64,000 nucleotides of DNA. Origin: DATJMJ01 sp035503915 (GTDB lineage: Bacteria > Actinomycetota > Acidimicrobiia > Acidimicrobiales > Palsa-688). The stretch spans positions 186,001 to 250,000 of the forward strand of contig DATJSU010000022.1 of the NCBI GenBank assembly GCA_035503915.1. Direction: 5' to 3'. The notes beneath the pieces were generated by a model that worked only from the letters and a program-made list of their open reading frames with translations, did no database searches and was not told the origin of the DNA. Both the position numbers and the translations under genes were made by a program. Each line of letters begins with the position of its first letter. Positions within the stretch are counted from its first letter, which is position 1. Positions 1-9,428 of this stretch are shown here, piece by piece.

Positions 1-987
1 TTGACCGATATCCTCGGGGCCGAAGACGCTTTTGGGGACATGGACTTCAAAGTTGCCGGCCCGGCTGACTTCGTAACAGCGCTCCAGCTCGATACGAAGA
101 TAGACGGCTTGCCCGCAGGCGTCCTCGCCGACGCCCTCCGCCAGGCCCGGGAAGCCCGCCTTACGATCCTCGAGGTCATGAACGGGGCGATCAGTGAGCC
201 TCGCACGGAAGTCCGTGACACCGCACCCAAGATCGTCACGCTCGAAATCCCTATCGACAAGATCGGCGAGGTGATCGGGCCGAAGGGCAAGATGATCAAC
301 TCGATCCAGCAGGAGACCGGGACCGACATAAGCGTCGACGACGACGGCGTCGTGGGGACCGTAACCGTGGGCGCCCGCGACGGCGGTGCCGTGAAGGAGG
401 CGGTCCGGCGGATCGAGCTGATCCTTGACCCGCCGAAAGCCGAGATCGGCTCGACCTACACGGGCAAGGTCGTCAACATCACAAAGTTCGGCGCATTCGT
501 CAATATCCTGCCCGGGCGGGACGGGTTGGTCCACATCTCCAAGCTCTCCAAGCTCACTCAAGGCAAGCGCGTCGAGCGGGTAGAAGACGTCCTTTCTGTG
601 GGCGAGGAGCTCGAGGTGCGGGTGGACGACATCGACCCCGTCGGCAAGGTCTCACTTTCCTTGCTCGCGGGCTCTGCCGATGAGGCTGCGCCGGGTGGCA
701 GCGGGGCGCAGGGTGGCAGCGCCGATCGCGCTCGTGAAGAGAGGGGCCACAATGGAGCGGGAGACCCTGATTACGAGACGGTGTCGTTCGAGGAGACCTG
801 GGAACAGGAGGCCCGCTCGGCCTTCGGGGACCTCGGTCCTGTGACCGCTCCCGAGCTCGCAGCAGGGCCTGCTCTCCCGGGCGCACGTGGGCCGGGCTCC
901 CGCAGCGGCGAAAACCGCGGTGGGGACCAGCGCGGTGGCGAGCAAAGGGGTTCTGGGCCCCGCCGCAACCCGCGGCGCCGGCGCTGA
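1..987 (+). CDS. pnp: Polynucleotide phosphorylase, C-terminal part (5' end outside window)
   Basis: This is the C-terminal part of polynucleotide phosphorylase (called GpsI in some actinobacteria), a trimeric cytoplasmic 3'-5' exoribonuclease. The frame is already open at base 1, so the true start is outside the window; 328 residues are visible, a little under half of a usual ~730-residue protein. The first residues carry the GDMDFKVAG segment of the second RNase PH domain. A KH domain follows (VIGPKGKMI, about residues 91-99), then an S1 RNA-binding domain (about 150-220, with FGAFVNI), then an Arg/Gly-rich tail of RGG-like repeats. An M16 peptidase gene begins 8 bases after the stop, the same order as in mycobacteria. 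Confidence 0.97.
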   Translation: MTDILGAEDAFGDMDFKVAGPADFVTALQLDTKIDGLPAGVLADALRQAREARLTILEVMNGAISEPRTEVRDTAPKIVTLEIPIDKIGEVIGPKGKMINSIQQETGTDISVDDDGVVGTVTVGARDGGAVKEAVRRIELILDPPKAEIGSTYTGKVVNITKFGAFVNILPGRDGLVHISKLSKLTQGKRVERVEDVLSVGEELEVRVDDIDPVGKVSLSLLAGSADEAAPGGSGAQGGSADRAREERGHNGAGDPDYETVSFEETWEQEARSAFGDLGPVTAPELAAGPALPGARGPGSRSGENRGGDQRGGEQRGSGPRRNPRRRR

Positions 988-995
988 GCCGTCAA

Positions 996-2294
996 GTGCT
1001 CCCCTTAGCCGACGCCGTCCAAGTGACGGCAGTGGACGGCGGCCTGACAGTCGTGACCGAGAACATGCCCGACGTGCTGTCGGTGAGCCTCGGCTTCTGG
1101 GTGGGCACAGGTTCGGTCGACGAGCCGGAGCACCTTGCCGGCGCGTCGCATTTTCTCGAGCACCTGCTCTTCAAGGGGACCGCGAAAAGGAGCGCCCGGG
1201 AGATAGCCGAAGTCGTCGACGCCCTCGGAGGCGATATAAACGCCTTTACCACCAAGGAACATACCGCCTTTTACGTCCGGCTCCTCGCCGAGTCGGTGGA
1301 CGTCGGCCTTGACATCCTCTCAGAGATCATCTGGGGCCCCGCGCTTCGTCGCGAGGAGCTCGAAGCCGAACGTCAAGTGATCCTCGAGGAAATCCTTATG
1401 CACGCGGACGAACCGGCCGAGGAAGTGCACGAGCTTTTCAATGCTGCCGTCTACCCGGGCCACCCGCTTGGGCGCGATGTCCTCGGGCTCACAGCGACCG
1501 TCCAGGCGGCTACCCGCGAGGAAATTGCGGGCTTTCACCGGCGCCATTACCGCTCGGGCAACATCGTCGTAACTGCGGCTGGGCGCGTGGAGCACCAACA
1601 GGTGGTCGACGGCGTCGTGAGCCGCCTGGACGAGGCGGCGCGTGAGATCGGGCGCGACCTCCTCCTGGGCGGGGGCCCCCCCGAGCGGAAGTTGCCCTCC
1701 GTCGCCCCAAAGGCCCGGATGGTCGTCAACCGTCAGACTGAACAGGCTCACATAGTCGTAGGGATGCGAGCTTTCGACCGCAACCACCCCGACCGCCAGG
1801 TGCTGAACGTGCTTGACCACGTGCTCGGTGGCGGTATGTCGAGCCGCCTTTTCCAAACTATTCGGGAAGAGCGGGGCCTCGCTTACAACGTCTATTCCTA
1901 CCGCTCGGGCTACCAGGGGACCGGTGATTTCGGCGTCTATGCCGGCACCGCCCCCCAGCGCGCCCAAGAGGTCGTCGAACTGATCACAAAAGAGCTCGAC
2001 GGCATGGCAGCCGAAGGCCCCACTCAACAAGAGCTCCAGTCCGCGATAAGCCATATCAGGGGAGCCACGGCTCTTGGCCTCGAAGACTCGGGCGCCCGCA
2101 TGAGCCGGCTGGGGCGCTCCCAGCTGGCGCACGGGCGTGTGCCCTCCCTGGCCGAGCTCGAGGCCCAAGTGAGCGCAGTCACCCGAGAGGACCTCGCCCG
2201 GGTGGCCGCTGAGGTGCTCGGCGGCCCGAGAGCACTCGTGGTGCTGGGGCCCCTTGACGAGGACGCCTTTTCCGACTGGGACGCCCGGCAATAG
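996..2294 (+). CDS. M16 (pitrilysin/insulinase) family zinc metalloprotease
   Basis: A 432-residue M16B-type peptidase, a family whose bacterial members cut peptides or protein fragments. The inverted zinc motif HFLEH is at residues 52-56, with the distal glutamate ligand expected in the ILEEIL segment near 131-132. The C-terminal half carries the family's substrate-binding region, with GGGMSSRLFQTIREERGLAY near residue 280. No signal peptide is visible, so it is probably cytoplasmic. The GTG at 996 lies 8 bases after the pnp stop, suggesting cotranscription. The mycobacterial homologue in the same position is called PepR; the substrate here is unknown. Confidence 0.93.
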   Translation: MLPLADAVQVTAVDGGLTVVTENMPDVLSVSLGFWVGTGSVDEPEHLAGASHFLEHLLFKGTAKRSAREIAEVVDALGGDINAFTTKEHTAFYVRLLAESVDVGLDILSEIIWGPALRREELEAERQVILEEILMHADEPAEEVHELFNAAVYPGHPLGRDVLGLTATVQAATREEIAGFHRRHYRSGNIVVTAAGRVEHQQVVDGVVSRLDEAAREIGRDLLLGGGPPERKLPSVAPKARMVVNRQTEQAHIVVGMRAFDRNHPDRQVLNVLDHVLGGGMSSRLFQTIREERGLAYNVYSYRSGYQGTGDFGVYAGTAPQRAQEVVELITKELDGMAAEGPTQQELQSAISHIRGATALGLEDSGARMSRLGRSQLAHGRVPSLAELEAQVSAVTREDLARVAAEVLGGPRALVVLGPLDEDAFSDWDARQ

Positions 2295-2352
2295 GCTCGG
2301 GCGAGGACCGTCGACAAGCCCCGAGAACGGGCCACAGTAGAAAGGCCCGGAA

Positions 2353-3129
2353 TTGCTCAAAGTTGCTGTCTTTGGTGCAGGCGGGCGGATGGGGCGTGCG
2401 ATCTGCGCCGCAGTACATAGCGACCCCGAGCTCGATCTGGTCGCGGCCGTTGACCCCGCGATCGCCGGTGAGGCGGCGGAGGGCGTTGTCGTCGCGAGCA
2501 CGCCTGAGGCAATCGGGCGCGCGGGGGCAGAGGTAGCGATTGATTTCACCGTCTCGTCGGCGGCGCTGAGCAATGCCTCTTGGTGCGCGGAAAACGCCGT
2601 CCATGCCGTCATCGGCACGACGGGCCTGCACGAGGAAGCCTTCGAACAGCTCGCAAAGATGTTCAGCCAGGGGACGGCCAATTGCATAATCGCTCCCAAT
2701 TTCGCCATCGGGGCAGTGCTCATGATGCGTTTTGCCGAGATGGCAGCGCCTTGGTTCGAAACGGTCGAGATCATCGAGCTTCACCACGACGGCAAGCTCG
2801 ACGCTCCTTCGGGCACGGCGACGTTGACGGCACAGCGGCTCTCCACGGCGCGCCGGGCGCGCCCCGGTGGGAGCCCTGCTCGGGGAGGGGGTCAGGCGCC
2901 GGCCGCCCGAGGGAGCGAAACAGCGCCGGGCGTGAGGGTGCATTCTGTCCGGCTGCGAGGCCTCGTCGCTCACCAGGAGGTCCTCCTTGGCACTACGGGC
3001 CAGATCTTGACTATCCGCCACGACTCCCTCGACCGCAGTTCCTTCATGCCTGGCGTCTTGTTGGCCACAAAGGAGGTCCCCCACAGAGCCGGCTTTACGG
3101 TCGGCATCGAGGCGCTCCTGGGCTTGTGA
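2353..3129 (+). CDS. dapB: 4-hydroxy-tetrahydrodipicolinate reductase
   Basis: DapB reduces 4-hydroxy-tetrahydrodipicolinate with NAD(P)H in the diaminopimelate/lysine pathway. The 258-residue protein starts at a TTG (LKVAVFGAGGRMGR), directly giving the Rossmann glycine motif. VAIDFT and GTTG follow, and the catalytic signature ELHHDGKLDAPSGTA lies near residue 140 with the His-His pair and Lys intact. Length fits the short actinobacterial form. The stretch after the signature is rich in Ala, Arg and Gly and is the least conserved part. dapA follows 119 bases downstream, so the two first committed steps are paired. Confidence 0.96.
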   Translation: MLKVAVFGAGGRMGRAICAAVHSDPELDLVAAVDPAIAGEAAEGVVVASTPEAIGRAGAEVAIDFTVSSAALSNASWCAENAVHAVIGTTGLHEEAFEQLAKMFSQGTANCIIAPNFAIGAVLMMRFAEMAAPWFETVEIIELHHDGKLDAPSGTATLTAQRLSTARRARPGGSPARGGGQAPAARGSETAPGVRVHSVRLRGLVAHQEVLLGTTGQILTIRHDSLDRSSFMPGVLLATKEVPHRAGFTVGIEALLGL

Positions 3130-3248
3130 GGCGTCCTTGGGTGGCCGGCGGGGGAGGGCCACGGGTTGTGAGCCAACTTTGCGGGAAGCCCCGGCACTAG
3201 GCTCGGGCCGATGCTCAGTTTGCCCGCAGTCTCGGGGGGCGCGCCCTG

Positions 3249-4163
3249 ATGGCCGCCCCCGGGCGTTTCGGCGCCGTCTTGTGCGCAATGGTCACGCCCT
3301 TTGGGCCAGATGGGAGCTTGGACTTGGACGGGTCCGTCGCCCTCGCCAAATGGCTGGCCCAAAACGGCAACGACGGCTTGGTCCTGGCGGGTACCACCGG
3401 CGAGGCACCGACATTGTCGGGCTCGGAAAAGGTCGCCCTCTGGGAGGCGGTGCGCTCTGCGGTGAGCATACCCCTGCTTGCCGGCACTGGCACTGCCAGC
3501 ACCGCAGGCACGGTCGAGCTCACCAAGGCCGCCGCTGCAGCTGGGATGGACGGGGTGCTCGTAGTCGTCCCTTACTACAACCGGCCTTCCCAAGCCGGGA
3601 TCGAGGCGCATTTCCGGGCGGTTGCAAGCGCCACCGACCTGCCGGTAGTCCTTTACGACATCCCCAAACGCACCGGCCGAGAACTGAAGGCGGCGACTCT
3701 CGCCCAGCTCGCCGGCGATGGCACCATTGCCGGGCTAAAAGATGCCGCCGGTAACCCTGCTGCCACGGCGGCCCTCATCAAGCAGGCGCCGCACGGTTTC
3801 GAGGTTTACTCAGGCGACGATGCCATGACGCTGCCGCTGCTGGCTGTCGGGGCAGTTGGGGTAATAAGTGTGGCCTCTCACTGGGCCGGCCCCGAGATCA
3901 GCGAAATGATCGCTTGTTATACCAAAGGTGACACCGAGACGGCGCTCCAAATGAACGAGCGTCTCGTAGAGTCTTGGGACTTCCAAACCACTGACGCGGC
4001 GCCAAACCCGGTGCCGACCAAGGCCATGTTGAGAGCGCTCGGGCTTCCCTCGGGCGAATGCCGCCTGCCCATGGGGCCCACTCCGCCCGGGTTGGAGCAA
4101 AGAGCTCGACAAGTCTGGAGCAATTTGCACGACCGGCCGCTGCCGGCGCGCGCCAACGGGTAG
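3249..4163 (+). CDS. dapA: 4-hydroxy-tetrahydrodipicolinate synthase
   Basis: DapA condenses pyruvate with aspartate-4-semialdehyde, the first committed step of diaminopimelate synthesis. The 304-residue TIM-barrel protein has GTTGEAPTLS at 48-57 (Thr49/Thr50 of the proton relay), the tyrosine in VVLYDIP (Tyr136), and the Schiff-base lysine in AGLKDAAGN (Lys164). Length and spacing match E. coli DapA. The ATG at 3249 is followed directly by the conserved GAVLCAMVTPF start of the barrel. The RNase J gene begins 4 bases after the stop, an arrangement also found in mycobacteria. Confidence 0.97.
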   Translation: MAAPGRFGAVLCAMVTPFGPDGSLDLDGSVALAKWLAQNGNDGLVLAGTTGEAPTLSGSEKVALWEAVRSAVSIPLLAGTGTASTAGTVELTKAAAAAGMDGVLVVVPYYNRPSQAGIEAHFRAVASATDLPVVLYDIPKRTGRELKAATLAQLAGDGTIAGLKDAAGNPAATAALIKQAPHGFEVYSGDDAMTLPLLAVGAVGVISVASHWAGPEISEMIACYTKGDTETALQMNERLVESWDFQTTDAAPNPVPTKAMLRALGLPSGECRLPMGPTPPGLEQRARQVWSNLHDRPLPARANG

Positions 4164-4167
4164 GCGG

Positions 4168-5841
4168 GTGGCGGAGGCGTCGCCGGTCCGCATCGCGTTC
4201 CTCGGCGGGCTCGGCGAGATTGGGCGCAACTGCGCCTGGTTCGAGATGGACGGCCAGGCCGTGCTCGTCGACTGCGGGCTCATGTTCCCCGACCCTGAGA
4301 TGCCGGGGGTCGACCTGGTCCTGCCTGATTTCACTTACATATTCGAGAACCAGGAGCGCCTCGTCGGCTGCGTGCTCACCCACGCTCATGAAGACCACTG
4401 CGGGGCCCTTGCCTACTTGCTGCGCGACGTGAACATCCCGATCTACGGCTCGGAACTTTCCCTGGGCATGGCGCGCAACCGGATCGAGGAGGCCGGCTTG
4501 GCGGACCGCGCAGAGCTCGTAGCGGTCGCCGACGGCGAAACCAGGAGGATCGGGCCTTTCGACGTCGAGTTCGTCCCAGTGGCGCACTCGGTCCCGCACG
4601 GGTTTGCCCTCGCGTTCCACACTCCCCAAGGTGTCATCCTGCACACGGGCGATTTCAAATTGGACTTGACCCCTGTGGACGGGCGCAGGACAGACTTGGC
4701 GCGCATCGGCCAGTTGGCCGAGCGAGACGGCATCAGGCTGCTGCTTTCTGATTCGACCAACGCCGAGGAGGACGGCCACACCCCGTCCGAGCGCGAAGTC
4801 GGTAAGGTCCTGACGAGCCTTTTCCAGCAGCACCGCGAAAAACGTGTCATCGTGGCGTGTTTTGCGAGCCACGTGCACCGAGCTCAGCAAGTGGCGGATG
4901 CAGCCATTGCTTCTGGGCGTTATGTGGCGACCCTCGGCCGCTCGATGGGGCGCAACGTCGCTGTGGCCCGTGAGCTCGGGCTCCTCCACATACCCGAAGA
5001 GCGCCTGGTCGACATCGAAAAGGTCGCCGACTTTTCCCCCAGCCAGGTCTGCATTATTTGCACGGGGTCGCAGGGCGAGCCCATGTCGGCGCTTGCCTTG
5101 ATGGCTGCCGGGGAGAACAAGTGGGTGAAGGTGGGGGAGGGCGACCTCGTCATATTGAGCTCCCATGCCATCCCGGGCAACGAGACCAACGTCGGCAAGG
5201 TCATCGACGGGCTTTGCCGCTCGGGGGCCGAGGTCGTGCATTCCGCCTTGGCGCCGGTGCACGCCTCTGGCCACGCCATGAGGGAAGAGCTCAAGCTGCT
5301 GATCTCCATTGCCCGGCCGCATGCGTTCATCCCCGTGCACGGAGAGTTCCGTCACCTGATGCACCACGCGCGGCTCGCGACCGAGATGGGTGTGCCTCCC
5401 GAGGCCGTCCTCCTCGCCGAAGACGGTGACGTCGTGGAGGTGGGGCCGGAGAAAGTGGACTTCGCCGGCGAGGTCCCTGCCGGCTACCTATATGTAGATG
5501 GCATCGTCGGCGACGTCGGGCCAGGCGTCCTGCGAGACCGGCGGATACTCGCCGAAGAAGGGCTCATTGTTGTCATCGTCACTGTCGACGTGCGCAGCCG
5601 CACCGTTGTCGGAGGCCCGGAGATCATTACCCGTGGTTGGGTCTATGCGCCCGAGGCGGAGAGGCTCCTCGACGAGGCACGCGAGGTGGTCTTGGCAGCC
5701 GTGGAGGAGCACCAGGGAGAGGACAACACCCTCGCCGACTTCGAGACGCTGAAGCGGCGCGCACGTTCGGCCCTCGGCCGTTTCGTGCAGGAGCGCACGC
5801 GGCGCCGGCCAATGATCGTTCCGGTCGTCATGGAGGTTTGA
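4168..5841 (+). CDS. rnj: Ribonuclease J
   Basis: A 557-residue metallo-beta-lactamase/beta-CASP ribonuclease J, which combines endonuclease and 5'-3' exonuclease activity in mRNA and rRNA processing. The zinc motif THAHEDH is at residues 71-77 (His72, His74, Asp76, His77). Further landmarks are HTGDFKLD, SDSTNAEEDG and the beta-CASP HASGHA. GTG at 4168 sits 4 bases after the dapA stop and gives the usual N-terminus (RIAFLGGLGEIGRN). With pnp upstream, this window holds two main exoribonucleases within 6 kb. Confidence 0.97.
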   Translation: MAEASPVRIAFLGGLGEIGRNCAWFEMDGQAVLVDCGLMFPDPEMPGVDLVLPDFTYIFENQERLVGCVLTHAHEDHCGALAYLLRDVNIPIYGSELSLGMARNRIEEAGLADRAELVAVADGETRRIGPFDVEFVPVAHSVPHGFALAFHTPQGVILHTGDFKLDLTPVDGRRTDLARIGQLAERDGIRLLLSDSTNAEEDGHTPSEREVGKVLTSLFQQHREKRVIVACFASHVHRAQQVADAAIASGRYVATLGRSMGRNVAVARELGLLHIPEERLVDIEKVADFSPSQVCIICTGSQGEPMSALALMAAGENKWVKVGEGDLVILSSHAIPGNETNVGKVIDGLCRSGAEVVHSALAPVHASGHAMREELKLLISIARPHAFIPVHGEFRHLMHHARLATEMGVPPEAVLLAEDGDVVEVGPEKVDFAGEVPAGYLYVDGIVGDVGPGVLRDRRILAEEGLIVVIVTVDVRSRTVVGGPEIITRGWVYAPEAERLLDEAREVVLAAVEEHQGEDNTLADFETLKRRARSALGRFVQERTRRRPMIVPVVMEV

Positions 5842-5947
5842 CGGCCGCTACGAGGCAGTCCACACTCCTGCACCCGTTGCGGCGTTGACTCTACCCAGCC
5901 CGGGTCCCCTTGTTGGCATTGAGGCTGGTGTTAGTTTTGGGGTTGCT

Positions 5948-8443
5948 GTGGCTACAAAGACTGAGCGGCGTGCGCCTCCCGGTACCCCGAGGAGGTCTTC
6001 GAGCGCGTCGAGCCGCCAACCCCGACGTCCAGTGCGGCGCGAGAGGGAGGTGCCGGGACCGCCGCCGCCAAGATGGCGCAAGAGCCTCGCTGCGCTCATG
6101 GAGGAGCAGTCGGACGACATCTGGGGGCTCGCCTTCGTGCTGCTGGCCGTCTTGCTCGCTCTCGCCGTGTACGCCGATGTCATCGGCCCTGCCGGGCGCG
6201 CCTTGCGGACGGGCACGGGCGACCTGGTCGGCATCGGCCGCTACGCGCTGCCTTGGGCGTCCCTCGCCCTGGGTGGCTACCTGCTGTGGCGCACGGAACG
6301 ACCCCGGCCTGGCCGGGTGGCAGTAGGCCTTGGCCTTGGCCTGCTGGCGCTTTCGGGGATATTCGCCACGGTGCTGGCAGCCTCGACGCTCGACCAACCG
6401 GTCCGGGACATGCAGAGGGCGGGAGGTTTGCTGGGCACCCTGGAAGGGATCCCGCTCCGGGCGGGGCTCGGGGACTGGGGGGCGGCTTTGTTGCTGGGCG
6501 TGGTGCTGTTCGTTGCCGTGCTGATAACGACGGCCACTCCTGTCCGCGCCGTCGTGCGCTCGACGGTTGATGGCCTCCAGTTCACTGGGCGGGCCTGTAC
6601 GTGGCTCTTGGTTCGCGGTTCTGGGCTCGTGGCCGGCGGGCTCCGTTTGGCGTCGGGGGCCAGCGGGCGGAGCGCGCACGAGCCGGTGCCCGCCGCTGCC
6701 CGTAGTGGGGAAGAGGGCCTCGCTGGCCACGCGAGCTTTGGCTGGGCTGGGTGGGCAGGGGAGGGAGAGCGAGCAGCCGAGGGGGAGCATGGGGCTGGTG
6801 CCGGCTCGCCCGGCGCGGCTCTCGCCAAGGGCCCGGGGACCGGCGGCGCCGCCCCGGGAGCTGCCGGCCCGGAACCGACACCACCCGGCCTGTCGGTCTC
6901 AGGCTTGCCCGGCGCCACCAAAGGCGAGCAGCTGACGATCGACCTCAACCTTCCCCTACGGCCCACGCCGGCTTGGCGCCTCCCCCCCATGGCGCTCCTT
7001 CGGCGTAGCAAGAACGCCGAGGTCGACCGCCGTCAGGTCGAGATCCTTGGCAAAACGTTGGAAGGGGCGCTGGCAGCACATGGCGTCGAGACGCGTTTGG
7101 TCGGCGCCACCGTCGGCCCGAGCGTCACGCGCTACGAGCTCGAGCTCGGGCCAGGTGTAAAGGTCCAGCGCGTGACGGTGCTCCAGCGTGACATCGCTTA
7201 CGCGATGGCAGCCGCGGAAGTGCGCATCCAAGCGCCCATACCGGGGCGCTCGGCGATCGGCGTCGAGGTGCCCAACCGGCAACGCCAGACCGTAAGCCTT
7301 GGCGACATCCTCGCCTCAGCAGAGGCCCAGGCTGCTCGCCACCCGCTGGAGGTCCCAGCCGGGCGGGACATAGCCGGGCGGCCGGTCATGGTCAACCTTG
7401 CCGAAATGCCCCACCTCCTCATCGCCGGGGCCACCGGTTCGGGCAAGTCCTCCTGCATAAACAGCATGCTCACTTCGGTCCTCATGCGTGCCACGCCTGA
7501 CCAGGTGCGGTTGATCCTCGTCGACCCCAAGCGCGTCGAGCTCGGCGCTTATTCTGGCCTCCCGCACCTGCTCACAAACGTGGTAACGGTCCCCAAGAAA
7601 GCCGCCAACGCCCTTCATTGGGCTGTCGAGGAGATGGAGCGGCGCTATGACCTTCTCGCCGAGGTCGGCATGCGCGACGTCACGGGCTACAACGCCGCCT
7701 GGGACCGAGGTGACTTCGTAGCCCTCGAGGGCTCGCCTGCCGAGGGCACCACCTCACGTTTCGTGCGCTTGCCGTTCATCCTCGTGGTCGTGGACGAGCT
7801 CAACGACCTGATGATGGTGGCCGCTCGGGACGTCGAAGAGTCCATTTGCCGTATTGCTCAGATGGCCCGAGCTGTTGGGATCCACCTCGTGCTGGCGACG
7901 CAGCGGCCGTCGGTTGACGTCATCACCGGGCTCATCAAAGCGAACATCCCCTCCCGCTTGGCCTTTGCCGTTTCGTCTCTGGCCGACAGCCGTGTCGTGC
8001 TCGACCAGGCCGGGGCGGAACGGCTCATCGGAAAGGGCGACATGCTTCTCCTGACTGCCTCCTCCAGCCTGGCGAGGCGCCTGCAGGGCCCTTGGACCGA
8101 CGAGGAAGACGTCCACAAGGTCGTCGCCCACTGGCGGCGCCAAGCGGGCCCAAGCTATGTGGAGGGCGTAGAGGGTGCCGAGAGCCCTGGGGGAGCGGGC
8201 TATGGGGGCGACGGCGACGATGGCGAGGACCTCCTCGACGAGGCCATGGAGCTCGTGGTGCGGAGCCAGCTCGGCAGCACCTCCATGCTCCAGCGCAAGC
8301 TGCGGGTGGGCTTCGCGCGGGCGGGGCGGTTGATGGACCTGCTCGAGCAGCGGGGCGTCGTCGGCCCCTCGGAAGGGTCCAAGGCACGCGCCGTGCTCAT
8401 GACCGCAGAAGAGCTCGACGACGCCCGCGGCAACGACCGCTGA
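5948..8443 (+). CDS. ftsK: DNA translocase FtsK/SpoIIIE
   Basis: FtsK is the septum-anchored double-stranded DNA pump that clears chromosome termini. Four hydrophobic segments occupy roughly the first 200 residues (for example GLAFVLLAVLLALAVYADVI). A Pro/Ala/Gly-rich linker follows. The motor domain carries Walker A GATGSGKSS (about 494-502) and Walker B VVVDELNDLMM (about 610-620), and a C-terminal winged-helix gamma-type domain ends the protein. The canonical Walker B is usually DELADLMM, so Asn for Ala is a small variation. I prefer the GTG at 5948 (MATKTERRAPP, 831 residues) because a basic cytoplasmic N-terminus follows and GGGG lies upstream; the frame stays open to a TTG at 5885. Confidence 0.95.
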   Translation: MATKTERRAPPGTPRRSSSASSRQPRRPVRREREVPGPPPPRWRKSLAALMEEQSDDIWGLAFVLLAVLLALAVYADVIGPAGRALRTGTGDLVGIGRYALPWASLALGGYLLWRTERPRPGRVAVGLGLGLLALSGIFATVLAASTLDQPVRDMQRAGGLLGTLEGIPLRAGLGDWGAALLLGVVLFVAVLITTATPVRAVVRSTVDGLQFTGRACTWLLVRGSGLVAGGLRLASGASGRSAHEPVPAAARSGEEGLAGHASFGWAGWAGEGERAAEGEHGAGAGSPGAALAKGPGTGGAAPGAAGPEPTPPGLSVSGLPGATKGEQLTIDLNLPLRPTPAWRLPPMALLRRSKNAEVDRRQVEILGKTLEGALAAHGVETRLVGATVGPSVTRYELELGPGVKVQRVTVLQRDIAYAMAAAEVRIQAPIPGRSAIGVEVPNRQRQTVSLGDILASAEAQAARHPLEVPAGRDIAGRPVMVNLAEMPHLLIAGATGSGKSSCINSMLTSVLMRATPDQVRLILVDPKRVELGAYSGLPHLLTNVVTVPKKAANALHWAVEEMERRYDLLAEVGMRDVTGYNAAWDRGDFVALEGSPAEGTTSRFVRLPFILVVVDELNDLMMVAARDVEESICRIAQMARAVGIHLVLATQRPSVDVITGLIKANIPSRLAFAVSSLADSRVVLDQAGAERLIGKGDMLLLTASSSLARRLQGPWTDEEDVHKVVAHWRRQAGPSYVEGVEGAESPGGAGYGGDGDDGEDLLDEAMELVVRSQLGSTSMLQRKLRVGFARAGRLMDLLEQRGVVGPSEGSKARAVLMTAEELDDARGNDR

Positions 8444-8514
8444 GCCGGCCCGTTCAACACGCTCGGTTTGAGCATCGGCGGCGGGCCTGGTAGTCCTTGA
8501 ACTTCGTGAGCGAA

Positions 8515-9390
8515 ATGCACCGGCTAGCCCGCGCCCCCGCATCGTCGGCGAACCTCGGGCCTGGCTTCGACACTCTTGCCGTGGCGCTCGGGCTGTTCAT
8601 CGAGGTCGAGCTGCGCGAGCGCCCGCAAGGCCTGCTCGTCGAGGCCGAAGGCGAAGGTGCCGACCTTGCCACCGGGGCCTCCCACCTCGCGGCTCAAGTC
8701 GCATGTAAGGTCCTCGGCCACGACCGCCTTGGGCTGCGCATCCGCTCGGAGATCCCGGTAGCTCGTGGGCTCGGGTCCTCAGCCGCCCTCGCAGTCGCCG
8801 CCGCCGCGGCAGCCGGTGTCGAGGAGGGGGCCGTAGGCGCTTTCCGCTGGGGGGCCGCCATAGATGGTCATCCCGAGAACGCAGCTGCTTCGGCGTTCGG
8901 AGGCCTTGTGACGGCCGCGTTGGTCGACGACCAGCCGGTTGCTCGCTCTCTCCGGCTCGACCCCGAGCTGAGCTTCGTCGTCGTGGTGCCAGACCTCAGG
9001 CTCTCGACACCCGCTGCCCGCGACATTTTGCCAGAGAGCGTCCCTTATGAGGATGCCGTTTTCAACCTCGGGCGAATGGGCTTGCTTGTCGCCGGCCTGG
9101 CCGATCACCGCGGGCTCCTAGCGACTGCCGGCGACGACCGCCTCCACCAACAGGCACGTTCTGTCCTTTTGCCCGAAGCGCCGGCCATTTTGGCGGGCCT
9201 GCGCGACGCCGGCGCGCTCACGTCGTGCTGGTCGGGGGCAGGGCCGAGCATCCTCGCAATGAGTACAAGGGAGCGTGCGCCGGCCCTCGCAGAGTCGGCC
9301 AGGCAGCTGATGTCCTCCCTCGAGTTGAGCGGCCAGGTCCTCGAGGTCCCCCCCGGTCTCCGTGGGGTCGAGGTTTACGACCTCGACTGA
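8515..9390 (+). CDS. thrB: Homoserine kinase
   Basis: A GHMP-family kinase of about 291 residues that phosphorylates homoserine in threonine synthesis. The N-terminus shows the ThrB signature RAPASSANLGPGFD and the GHMP phosphate loop ARGLGSSAAL at about 83-92. The C-terminal GHMP region includes TSCWSGAGPSILAM. I chose the ATG at 8515 because the conserved block starts seven residues later; an in-frame GTG (8506) and TTG (8497) are also possible. It stands alone between ftsK and rimO, without thrC or hom beside it, which is unusual but not unique. Confidence 0.92.
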   Translation: MHRLARAPASSANLGPGFDTLAVALGLFIEVELRERPQGLLVEAEGEGADLATGASHLAAQVACKVLGHDRLGLRIRSEIPVARGLGSSAALAVAAAAAAGVEEGAVGAFRWGAAIDGHPENAAASAFGGLVTAALVDDQPVARSLRLDPELSFVVVVPDLRLSTPAARDILPESVPYEDAVFNLGRMGLLVAGLADHRGLLATAGDDRLHQQARSVLLPEAPAILAGLRDAGALTSCWSGAGPSILAMSTRERAPALAESARQLMSSLELSGQVLEVPPGLRGVEVYDLD

Positions 9391-9428
9391 GCAGGGAGCT
9401 GCGGCTCCCGGCCTGTACGCTTGGCAAG

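Noticed and set aside
1320..2774. A 484-codon minus-strand frame across the M16 peptidase and dapB
   Set aside because: Antisense to two well-supported genes and spanning their junction; composition is that of a shadow frame.
3898..5367. A 489-codon minus-strand frame opposite dapA and rnj
   Set aside because: Shadow of two certain genes; no domain or ribosome site.
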